Source: Golubevia sp. BC0850 (taxonomy: Eukaryota > Basidiomycota > Exobasidiomycetes > Golubeviales > Golubeviaceae). Taken from it: a stretch of DNA of 64,000 bases. Location: positions 248,001-312,000 of the forward strand of contig JAAVVG010000004.1 in assembly GCA_012976225.1 (NCBI GenBank), written 5' to 3'. Position numbers and translations under genes: made by a program. Shown here one piece after another: positions 11,260 to 21,343 of the stretch (within the stretch, counting starts at the first letter, position 1; the number at the start of each line of letters is the position of its first letter). The notes below the pieces were generated by a model. It was given only the letters and a program-made list of their open reading frames with translations, made no database searches and had not been told where the DNA came from.

Positions 11260-13335
11260 CTACATAATCATGCATTTACAGCAACCAGCTTCATTTTCTT
11301 CTTTCTTTTTCTTCTTGGCTTCAGCCGAAGCCTCTGCTTTATGTTTCAACTGATTTGAATCATGCACCAATCTTTTAGCATGTTCAGAAGATCTTCTAGC
11401 ATGAATTTCCTCATCATGATATTGTATCCTCTGCATTTCAATTTCATTGTTCCTATCTTTCTCCCTCCTATTACTAGTAGAAACCCTTCTTCTACCGTCT
11501 TCATCTCTCAAATTTTCCAATTTCTTCTGACCATCTTGATTCAATTTGTTTAATTCCTCATCTCTCTTGGCTTTCAATTCTTGTTCCTTTGCTTTGATGT
11601 CTTCGAAAGTTTTAGGTTTTTCATTAGAGTTCAAATCTTTGTAGGTTAAAGGTAAACCATTAACATCCCAAGTGTCAACCAATAAACCTCCATCGATTTG
11701 AGAAAATCGAGCCTCTCTCATAGCTTCAACTTGTAATCTTTTTGCAACTGTTGGTAAATATTGATCATCCCATTTAGTAGCTTGATGAGTTGTATAGAAA
11801 GCAGATCTAACGTCATCTAAGCTTCTCAATTCAGAAGCTGAAGATGAAGTTGAAAGAGAAGAAGCAATGGCAGCTTGAGGATTTAATCGATTCGAAGATG
11901 ACGTTGATTGATTGCTTGACTTTCCAATTCTAGTATTTCCGTTGATTTTTGAAGGTCCTGAATCATCTGACATTAATGCCAATCCAGAAGGAGCAGTTCC
12001 GAATTTTCTAGATTTTTCCGTTCCTCTATGATCTCCATTCGAATTACTTCCACCACCTAAAGGTCCAAATTCTTCCAATTGTTGCTTTGTAGGAGTTTTA
12101 GCAGCTTTTCTGGAGTCAGAACGAGTCATTCCATTCCTTGGTTGAGGGGTTGATGGTTCTTGTTGTTGAGCTTGAAAAGTTGGAGAATTAGGAGAAGGTC
12201 CAGGAGAGATATTCGTGTTCAACATTCCACCTTCAGAAGCAGAATCCCTTCTTCTATCATTTCCATTAACTGCATTATTTGAAGATTTCTTTTCCAAAGA
12301 ATTGGCATTAAGGTAAGTACCTCTCAAACTTCTCTCCGATCTTTCAGATCTAACCGAAGTGTGAGAATCTCTTCTGATAGGTCTAGGAATTTTAGAATAA
12401 GGAGGTATACCATTATTACTTCCATCCCTGTAAGAACGATTCGTATCTCCTAAAGAAGGCACTTTCCTAACACCATTCCTTTCTTCATCTCTACCTATAT
12501 CCCTTCTACTAGAAGGAGGATATTGATTTCTGCTGCCATCCCCATTCTCCAAACCACTTTGTTCCTTCAATTTCTGAGCTCTCATCTCAGCAACCTTGAT
12601 AGCAGTAGAATTATTTCTACTCGCCAAACGTTGAGATTGAGCTCTGATTCTGTATTCTCTTCTAGCATCTGCTCCAGCTGGTTCTTCTTCTGGATCATAA
12701 TAAAACCCTCCTGAATCTAGAGTTGGGAAAGTTTGATTTCCAACCTCTTGCAATTCTTGATTCGTTGATGGTTTAGCTTTGGCTTTTGAAGGCTGACCGA
12801 ATCCTAAACTAGCTTGCTGCGTTTGAGCATTTGAGGTAGGCTCAGACTTTCTACCTTTGTTCCTTCCCTTATTGTGAAGATACTGATCATCTTCTGAAGA
12901 ATTTCCGAATGATTTGTTAGGAGTATTTGAAGTAGTTGCTGTATTTGAGGAGGCTCCATTTCGACTCCCTTCTCCATCCCTCTCCCTCTGACTCTCCCTC
13001 TCCCTCTGCTTGCCTTCTCTTTTCCGTTTGCCTTCCAGCGAAGATTGAAACCTATCATCATCATCTATTGAATTACCATTGCTGTTGAGATCACTACTAT
13101 TGTGACTGGTACCATTCGGATTGGAAGCTTGATTCCCCTGAGCTGAATTCTGAATTCTACTCAATCTCTTGTTTAAAGTTTGACTTTGACTTTCTAGTTT
13201 CCTTCTCAGAGCTGGAACTATTTCATCATCCCAATTGGAATTCGATTTTGAGGATTGTGGAATTGAATTGGGACCATACTCGTAGCCGTAGGGATAGGCA
13301 GATGTTGAGGAGGAGAGTGGATAGGCTGCTGCCAT
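11260..13335 (-). CDS. Large basic low-complexity protein with C-terminal CaaX box
   Basis: A single exon of 691 codons, unusual here because nearly all neighbours are split. The N-terminus has WDDEIVPALRRKLESQ (about residues 35-50). A long Asn/Ser/Arg-rich disordered part follows. A second motif, KWDDQYLPTVAKRLQVEAMR, begins about residue 517 and leads into LLVDTWDVNGLPLTYKDL and a charged coiled coil (EDIKAKEQELKAKRDEELNK ... KAEASAEAKKKKKEENEAG). The last residues are CCKCMIM; C-M-I-M is a CaaX box ending in Met, which normally selects farnesyl transfer, and the Cys pair before it could be palmitoylated. The basic stretch next to it would help membrane binding. No known family is recognised. 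The two WDD-x2-hP motifs look like one module present twice. ICMT, which methylates such ends, is encoded at 37163-38614. Confidence 0.82.
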   Translation of the reverse strand: MAAAYPLSSSTSAYPYGYEYGPNSIPQSSKSNSNWDDEIVPALRRKLESQSQTLNKRLSRIQNSAQGNQASNPNGTSHNSSDLNSNGNSIDDDDRFQSSLEGKRKREGKQRERESQRERDGEGSRNGASSNTATTSNTPNKSFGNSSEDDQYLHNKGRNKGRKSEPTSNAQTQQASLGFGQPSKAKAKPSTNQELQEVGNQTFPTLDSGGFYYDPEEEPAGADARREYRIRAQSQRLASRNNSTAIKVAEMRAQKLKEQSGLENGDGSRNQYPPSSRRDIGRDEERNGVRKVPSLGDTNRSYRDGSNNGIPPYSKIPRPIRRDSHTSVRSERSERSLRGTYLNANSLEKKSSNNAVNGNDRRRDSASEGGMLNTNISPGPSPNSPTFQAQQQEPSTPQPRNGMTRSDSRKAAKTPTKQQLEEFGPLGGGSNSNGDHRGTEKSRKFGTAPSGLALMSDDSGPSKINGNTRIGKSSNQSTSSSNRLNPQAAIASSLSTSSSASELRSLDDVRSAFYTTHQATKWDDQYLPTVAKRLQVEAMREARFSQIDGGLLVDTWDVNGLPLTYKDLNSNEKPKTFEDIKAKEQELKAKRDEELNKLNQDGQKKLENLRDEDGRRRVSTSNRREKDRNNEIEMQRIQYHDEEIHARRSSEHAKRLVHDSNQLKHKAEASAEAKKKKKEENEAGCCKCMIM

Positions 13336-13629
13336 TCTAGGATCGAGGATTGACTTGATTGTTGTGATTGAATGAACTGATCGACAATTCGAAAATGAGA
13401 ATGATGTGACTTGACTAGAGCTACTTCAACTGAATAGAATTGGGAGCGTTTGAGTGAATTCAAGTTCAAGTGTAGGATTGAGAGTCTTCGAAGTTGGAAT
13501 TGAATAGGAGTCAAGATCCGAAGTTAAACCAACTGCCAACCTTGACGTCGATGAGTGGATGCTGATTCCGTTTATAATTTCCTGAACCTTGATCAACTTG
13601 CTACTGTAGGTAGAGTAAGGGAAGAATGA
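13336..13629. promoter_or_regulatory. Upstream region of the CaaX protein gene
   Basis: The 294 bp upstream of the CaaX protein start has repeated TTGAATTGAATG/GATTGAATG-like words (13360-13510, read on either strand) but no clear TATA box. If the reading frame at 13630 is a gene, this is a divergent promoter. Confidence 0.4.
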
Positions 13630-14430
13630 ATGGAATTCAAGGGTTTGGTGGGAGAGAGCGAGAGAGTTAGATCTCGTAAATTAAATCAAGGGACGACGAC
13701 CGCTTCGACCTCCTTTCCGTCACCGCGTCACCTTTCTCCCTCTCCTCTTCTTCTTGAAAATAGCCTATCTACCTCCATACTCAATTGGAATCCCAAGGTA
13801 TCGCAGAAAAGAATCTCTGGAAGCCGCTCCAAATGTAACCCAGAGAAGACTCAGGATAATGTTCAGGAAGCTTTTGGACGACCAAACCACACGCTTCTGA
13901 GGAAACCAAATAATAGAATAGGAAAACAGAAAGAATCACGAAAAGGGATCAAAGACGTGAAGGAAGGGGAACAGAACCCCTCTCCTGAAACGCCCTCCAA
14001 AGTGAAGCAAAGCCGACAGAATTTGATGGCTTGAGGGAGAAGTAAGATCCCTTTGAAACCATTGAATCACTCAAGAGAAAGTAAAAGTCAACATTTCGGT
14101 AGCTCAAGGACGTTTAGACAAAAGGAAAATGGCCTCTTCCGTGACGTCGACTCTTCTCTTGCCACTTTGACTTCTCACGTCAAGCAAGGTTCTCTCCCTC
14201 TGGTTCAGCATCTTCCTGCTTCAGACAAAGGAGACGACATCTATCAAAAACTTGAAAACAAGGTGACCGCCTCTTTCTTTCAATGCGACTTGCTGAGACC
14301 TCGACTTCTGCGGGAGAGTCAAGTCGTGACTTGTGAGCAAGCTTCATCTCTATTTCCGTTACTGATTCAGAAGAAGAAGAGATTGGAAGCTATAGAGAAA
14401 GAGACATATCTAGAACTTGCAATCCTTTGA
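13630..14430 (+). CDS. Possible hypothetical gene interrupted by one in-frame TGA
   Basis: An ATG at 13630 opens 134 codons to a TGA at 14032-14034. The same frame then runs another 131 codons to a stop at 14428-14430. The downstream half has no ATG of its own and reads like protein (NGLFRDVDSSLATLTSHVKQ, IYQKLENKVTASFFQCDLLR, LLIQKKKRLEAIEKETYLEL), including a likely helix. The upstream half is basic and Ser/Pro-rich. Either an intron removes the TGA (no convincing donor-acceptor pair is visible nearby), or the gene is decaying, or the long frame is chance. No family is recognised. Confidence 0.3.
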
Positions 14431-15578
14431 TCACGTTAAGTCAGAAGGCAAGGGGAGTCTCATCAACACGAAGAAGGTCGCTGCACTTTGAGACTTCGAT
14501 TGTTCGATCAACAGAATGATTCCTGTTCTAGAACAGCGAACTTTCAGCCATGACAAGGTAGTAAGAGTGAAATCAGACTCTAAAGCATTGGACAAGAAGG
14601 AAGTAATAGCGAGACTAGAGTAATCGAGAAGATTCGAGCTAGATTTTCGTTCGCAAAACTCGAAGACTCTGATTCTACATCCAGTCACTCTACATACACT
14701 CAAAAGGATTAAAGAAAAAGTAAACTCGACCGTGTTGAATAGCGTGCGAGGCTAATACAATACAATTGAGGCCAGGCTGTCTCAACCCAGAGGGAACGTT
14801 GAGGGCCTGTTTGAACCGCTAGAATGCTTTCCAGACGCAGGTTCTGAGTCAAGGATAGAGTTCTTTGGAACCTTCGCTTGCAAGAAGAGAAGAAGAAAGA
14901 AGGGGGTGATTTCTCAACAGAGAGAGAGAGCAGTTCATCATCCAGCAAGCCAACCCTTCCTTTGCGAAGAAAAGGAGCGACTCATTGCTCCACTCTCTGT
15001 AAATGAGATTGATTGACCAGCTTCTCGATCCCGTGGAGATGAGAGACTGTTGCTACCTGGGAGGAATGGGGAGAGGGTGTTGAAGATGGTTGCTTTTAAC
15101 ATCTTTGTTGAGTGACTGTCCACTGGTCCAACTTCTCTGATATCCTCCTTCCTTTCCCTTCTTGCTTCTATCGAACTTTGATTGATTAGATCTTCAATCC
15201 ATCCAATGATTCATTCAGTCCTCTGTCCATCCATGCTCACGGCCGTTCAAATAAGAATCAACTCGACGTCAAAGATACTCACCATGAGATCCTCCCATCT
15301 TGGGAGCTACCCTCCAGATCTGGTTCTAGCCTTGAATCTATCTTAGATCATCTGATCTTGCAGATTTAAGTCATTTGAAGCAGGAGGAGAGAAGGTCGGA
15401 TTGGGGAGGTGGTGGTTGGGAAAGAAGAAGAGAGAATCGAACTTCGTCCAACTTGGCCTCGCGCGCCCGCAGACGCGATTTCTGGCACGAAATTTGACAT
15501 CAATTGAAACTCGGACAAGGCTATCTATGAAATTGAGAAGATCTGGATTCTACTGAACAAAGGAAATCGGAGAAGCAC
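14431..15578. other. Intergenic region downstream of the ABC transporter
   Basis: About 1.15 kb with no supported gene. Both strands carry many stops; the open frames present are short and Ser-rich. It includes the 3' flank of the ABC transporter gene. Confidence 0.45.
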
Positions 15579-18500
15579 TCAAGCACATTTCTGCTCTACC
15601 GCCAGAGATCTGAAGACGCTGTTCTCTAATTTCAGTAGCTCTTCAGGTGTCCCCATTTCGACGATTTCTCCATTTGACAAAACTATGATCCGATCGAAAT
15701 TTCTTATGGACCGGATCCTATGAGCAACGGCTATGATCGTACAATCTTTGAAGTGTTTTGACATGACTTCTTGCATCGCCTTGTCTGTTTCTTCGTCCAT
15801 CGAAGAACTTGATTCATCTAGGACTACGATTTTCCGTTTTCTCAACAAGGCTCGAGCCAGAGAAAAGATCTGTTTCTGACCAGGGGTTAAGACGACATCG
15901 TTTCCGGTCAGAAGAGTATCTAGCTTCTCTGGAAGGGCATTGACGAAATCGGAGAGCTGTGAGAGTCAAAGACACAGTTGAGGTCAGTGAAGTCGACACA
16001 GAAAGCGAGATGTAGAAAGATTCTACTCGCCTTTGTCTGTTCAAGAACCTCCCAAAGTCTGTCCTCGGTACAGACTCCTTCTGGATCAAGATTGTTCTTG
16101 ACGGTATCGGCTAAGATGAGCGGATTTTGAGGGATGACAGTCATAGAGTTTCTTAAGGAGTTGACGTCAATCTCTTTGATATCTTGACCATCTAATCTAA
16201 TCGTTCCACTTCTAGTTTCTAACATTCTGAACAGAGCTAAAATCAAACTTGACTTCCCACTTCCTGATCTGCCAACGCATCCAATCTTCTCGTTCTTCAC
16301 CGAGAAATTCAAGTTCTTCAAGATTGAAGGTAAATCATCTCGATAAGCCACCGAAACGTCCTCGAATGAGATCTCGCCTGAAACATTTGAAGCAGAGATT
16401 AAATCTTTGGATTGAGGTTTCTCTTCAGGCTCTAGATTGGCCAGATTTCTAATCCTTTCGACTGCTACTATAGAGATTTCTATTTCTGTTGCGGCTGTCA
16501 GAGCTTGATTCATCTGCTGAGAGAGCGAACTAGCAGTGACGAGAGAGACTCCCAAGATCCCGATAGAAGGGTTGTTCCTGAGTAAGACTACGATGAGGAC
16601 TAGAGAAACGTTCACTACCATCGCTAAGAGATTCAAATTAACCATCAACCATCTTCTGACGGCTTGTAAGAAGTAGTAAGGTCTTTGAGAAGCATCTATC
16701 ATCTCTTCGTTCAATAAGACGAAGTCGTTCTGCTTTCCCAGAGCTCTAATAGTGGCTAGTCCTCCTGAAGAAGCCGATTCTCCGAAGAGCGTGTAAAGAG
16801 GTGACTTGAGACTTGATTCTAGCCTTCTCAATTGACGACTGGTTGGAGTGTAAAGGCGTTGAATACCGATGAATAAGGCTCCCACAAACACTGCTACGAG
16901 AAGAAGATAGGGAGCAGGGATGGAGATGACGACCGTCTGAGAAGGAGAAAAGAAAGTCAGCAATGAACGCGGAAGCTCGGAATTCCTCTCCTTCAGCTCA
17001 CCCTAACAAGGAGGGCGACCGTGTTGTTCATGAAATTCATGAGATGAATAGCTCCTTCGAAGTCTACCATGAAGAGGTCTTGACTGAAGCGATTGATGAT
17101 TTGGCCGGCGGGAATCGACTCGAAGAAAGACATAGGAGCGCTGCAGTGTGAAGATAGAGACAAATCGATCACTTAAAATGATAATGAGGTCGAGCGAACT
17201 GAAAGCAATTCTGGTACATGGGACTTCCTCTACTCACTGAAGCACTCCTTTTAACTCCTTTCTGTGTAGGATAGACGAGGCTTGTGGAGTCAAGCGAAGA
17301 AGTGCGAGCCAAAGATTTGTAGCCAGAAAAGAAACTTTGAAAGAGAGAACACATGAAAAAATCGAAGCATGGAAAGCTCAGCGAAACTTCCGCATGCCCA
17401 CGTCTCTCCATTCCAACTCACCAGTTAGAGAGATGATAGCAATTAAGCCAATGAAGAAGCTGTTTCTCTCGCCTACAGAACCATTGGAAGCCCACGCTTG
17501 AAGGACTAAGTGAGCTCCACTAACGCAAGTCTGGTAGAAGAAACTTGAGGCGACAAAGCAAATGAAAGCCAAAGGTCCGGCTGCTTGAATCCAATAACGA
17601 TAAACTTCACCTCCCATCTTTCCAACCATGACCTCTTCATCCTGATCTGCTCCCATACTTTCCATCTTCGAAACTTGAGGATTTTGACCTTTCGCTTGAT
17701 TGATGATTTCGAATCTCCTCTCAGAATCAAGACTAGCTCTAGAGATAGCACCTTTCCCTTTCATCGACAGCTCCGAGTAGTTTCCTTTCTCCGCTATGGT
17801 TCCGTCTTCGAGTCTGACTATGAGTGAAGCGTGATGTAAAAGATGGAGAGAGTTCGTACTCATGATCACTGTTTTCGTTTTCCCGTTTAGAAGTCCCTGA
17901 GGTCCGAACAAGTTCTGCGAAAGAGAGTGAGGAAGGGAATGAGTAAATGTGCGGCTTCGAAACTCACTTGTCGCTCCCTATCAACTTACCCTCCAAACTC
18001 TGCTAGCTACTTCTGCGTCCAGTGCTGAGAAGACATCGTCCAGAACGAAGGTTTCTGATTCCGCGTAGATTGCTCTCGCCAAAGCTAGTCTTGCACGCTG
18101 ACCTCCACTCAAAGCTGGAAAAGGAAAGAAAAAGTTGTCTCAGAAGCTGTGGATACTCAAAGCAGAGGCGACAACAGAAAGTTTCATTTTAACTCACCTT
18201 TTGCTTTCGTCTTATCTCTGGAATGCAGTTGCTCGACATCTTGATCCAGAGCGACGGCCATAATAGCACTCTTGTATCTCTCCGAGTCGAATTCAGAACA
18301 GAAGACGATGTTTTGAAAGATTGTAGATCCTTCGTTGAGGAAGACGTCTTGAGAGCAGTAACTGATTGGAGAAGAAGCGATGCGCCTTGTCTTCTTGCCT
18401 CTGAAAACTTGAGCTTCTCCTAGACAAGCTTGGAGAAGGGTAGATTTCCCACTTCCAACTCTTCCACACACCATCGTCAGCTTTCCAATCGGAATTTCGA

Positions 18501-20856
18501 GATCCACTTCCCTTAGAACCGGATCCCCTGATCTCCATCCGATGTCTGCTTTGCAAAAAGAGACTGCAACAGATTCATCTTCATCTTCGTCATTCAAGTC
18601 CTCATGTTCGTCTTGGCTATTCATTTCGATGAGAACTGGACTTTGATCTTGCTTGAGGAATACTTCGATCCTCTTCAAAGAGGCCAAGGCGCCCAGCAAA
18701 AATGCATAGTCTTGACCGATTTGCTTGAGTGGCCCCTGCAGAATGGAGATAAGAGTCAATGAAGTGAAGACAGTGTTGACGGTGAACTTTGAAGGGTTGA
18801 GGTAAGCCAGGACCCCGAACGTAACAAGAGTTAGAAATTCAGAGATTGAATTGGTGGCAAGAACGACGACGTGCTGCAGGAAAGAAGTCAAAGAACAAAG
18901 TCAATCTCACTCAATCAGATACTTGATTAGTTCACAAACAACCTCTGAGACTCACGATGTTTCGATAGAAAGTCTTCATCTTGGACACTTCTTCTTCCCT
19001 CGACTCATTTAGCTTCTCTTCAATAATGGGAGCGTAGGCTGAGAGCTTCACTCCTTTGATTCCTTGAAAAGCACTTGAACTCAGATTGACCCTGGCGTCG
19101 GTCACCCTTCAGAAGGAGGGAGGAATGAAGATGAGAGGAGAAGTTAGTATACTCTGGATCGAGAGCCAAAGTTTTTCGCCAATGTCTACTCACTGAGACC
19201 AGTCAGCCTGAGCTTTACCTATGCCCTTTCCGAGTAAAGGAGTCAAAGCTAGAATGATGAAGATGGCAATCAGGGGAGCCAAAAAGACGAGGCCAACTTG
19301 AAGGTAGAGTAGGTAGGTCGCGACTCCGATCGTGAGAATACCGCTCCACAGAGTATGAAACGCTTCGAAGACCGTAGTAATTCTCTCTACATCAACGCTC
19401 ATCAAATTAGAAGGAGCAGAACCTCCACCAGAGATAGATCTGGTAGCCAAGTCTAACTTCAAAGCTTTTTGAAAGACGAGGGCGACCAGAGAACCTCTCA
19501 CTTTGACTTCTGCTTTGTTCACCGCCCAGAAGAATTGCCCAGTCGAGATTGAGATGACCAAATAAACCAGAAAAGTAGCTCCGACTAGCGCATATCCAGT
19601 TGCTGGAGGCTCTGAAGGAGGGTCGTCGCTCTTGGAGTAAGAATTTGCGAAGTCCAAGGTGTGGGAGACCAAGAAAGGGAGAGCTAGATTGGCAGCTGTA
19701 AGGACGAGCCTCCAAAAGACTGGCAGGATAAGAATTGAAGTTGGAAAGGCATGTAAACAAGCCGATAGGAGAGATCTCTTCATCTTGAGGTTCAACAGAT
19801 AATCAGGTTGGCTTCTCTCCGTTCCCTTCGATAGGTCCTCCATTTCGACGCCTTCTGATTCTTCGTGAAAGTGAGAAGATCTTGAGGCAGGTTTCGAAGA
19901 TCCTTGAAATTGACTGTCTTGATCTGAAGTTTCATTTATCCTTTGATCGCCACCACCTGATTTGTGATTGAACAAAGTCCTACTTAATTCCGAGTAGAGA
20001 CGATCAACCTTAAATTCGCCTTTCATGACATCTAGATCTTCCACTTCAATTGATTTACGATAACCTAACCAGATGACTGAAAATAACCAGAGAAAGAACA
20101 TTCTAGAAGCAAAAGAAGCTCGATTCTCTCTCGTCGAATTGTTCAAGTCCGATCCTTTCGAGTTCTCGAGGATGAAAAAGATACCCTTGACGATGATTGA
20201 TGTGACGAATAGGGGGAAAAGAGAAGACGTGCGAAGGACTGGAATGCTTGAAAAGGTTCTTGATCTTTGAAAGTCGAATAAAAGAGTTGCGAAGAGATAG
20301 AGCGGTAGAAAGGACGATCCTCCTTTGGTCTTCCTTCTTTCTAGGAATGTCAAGGGAACCATTAGCATCTGACAAAAAGAGGGAAAATGTCCCAAGTCAG
20401 CGTCTGATCTAGAGTCGATGGAAGCGAGGTACTTACTGAGGCTGCCAGGCCTAGAACCAAACCCGGCAAGGCTGTCTGCTCCTGGAGGATTCTTTTGACT
20501 GCTTGATCATCGAGTACAGATGCCAAGATTACTAAGTTGAGAATTGAAAGGATTAGAGCTGTTCCGGCTCTGGCCTTGCCTATCGGATCTGAGGTTTGCC
20601 AGAATCTTGAGACGGTTGGAAGGTTTGGTTTCTTGCTTAGCTTGATGAGGCGAAGTGAAAAGCACGTGAGAGCCAGACTGGCGGGAAAGAGCAATAGGAT
20701 GGCATTGCTGAAGGTTAATGTGAAATCGAAGAATCTACAAGTCGATACGGGACCCTAAGAACATAAGAGAGGAAATGACTTTAAAGTCAGCTCGTTGAAT
20801 CTCATGAAGCTGCTGGGCATAGACTTACGAAGGAAGCATCTTGAACGCAAGCCATT
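15579..20856 (-). CDS. ABCC (MRP/Ycf1-type) full-length ABC transporter
   Basis: Eleven exons in phase: 20830-20856, 20437-20754, 19194-20368, 18956-19106, 18198-18873, 17990-18114, 17422-17914, 17238-17334, 17002-17140, 16031-16936 and 15579-15956 (1494 aa, normal for the family). An N-terminal TMD0-like block ([17 protein letters not shown]...) precedes TMD1 ([20 protein letters not shown]), NBD1 (Walker [10 protein letters not shown] about residue 694; signature LSGGQR; Walker [13 protein letters not shown]), TMD2 ([20 protein letters not shown]) and NBD2 (Walker [10 protein letters not shown] about residue 1289; signature TPGQKQ; Walker [15 protein letters not shown]-loop AHRIRS). Asp at the NBD1 catalytic position is the usual ABCC asymmetry. 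Such pumps export glutathione conjugates and drugs, commonly into the vacuole. The last intron (15957-16030) starts with GC. Substrate is unknown. Confidence 0.93.
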
Positions 20857-21343
20857 ACGACAGATGGAGTTGTTCTGAGATGATAAGTTCTGAGATGATA
20901 AGAGGAGAGAGGGAAGAGGGGGGAAGAAGAAAGAAAAGAAGAAAGAAAAGAAGATGTCCAAAGCGCAGCGCAAAACTCTTGCGAGAGACTGCGGAGTAAA
21001 AGGAGATAAGGGACCGGCTTCCACGCGGTCATTGGATTCTTCACAGATTAGGCCAATTCCTAGTGAGGGGTGTCGAGGAAATCAAGAGTAGGAGAAACCG
21101 AGAGGAGAGAGAAGAGAGTGTTATAGCCCAGCTTTTTGTCACAAAGCTGGTAGCCGAATGGCTCTAAGGAACCTCCATCAAAGGGGCGTTCACATGCGCT
21201 TAATTGTTTTATGGAAGCTGAAGCGCTGAGGCTTAAAAGAGTGTCACATGACTGATTTCAATTGAGCTTTTGAACTCGAATGTACAGAAAAGATAAAGAA
21301 AAAACTTGCGCCTTCCTCTCTCGTCGACTTGAAGCCAAGAAAT
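20857..21343. other. Spacer between cactin 3' end and ABC transporter 5' end
   Basis: The 487 bp upstream of the ABC transporter ATG holds a direct duplication of GTTCTGAGATGATAAG (about 20872-20902) and pyrimidine-rich sequence on the coding strand (20905-20960). No gene is seen. Confidence 0.5.
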
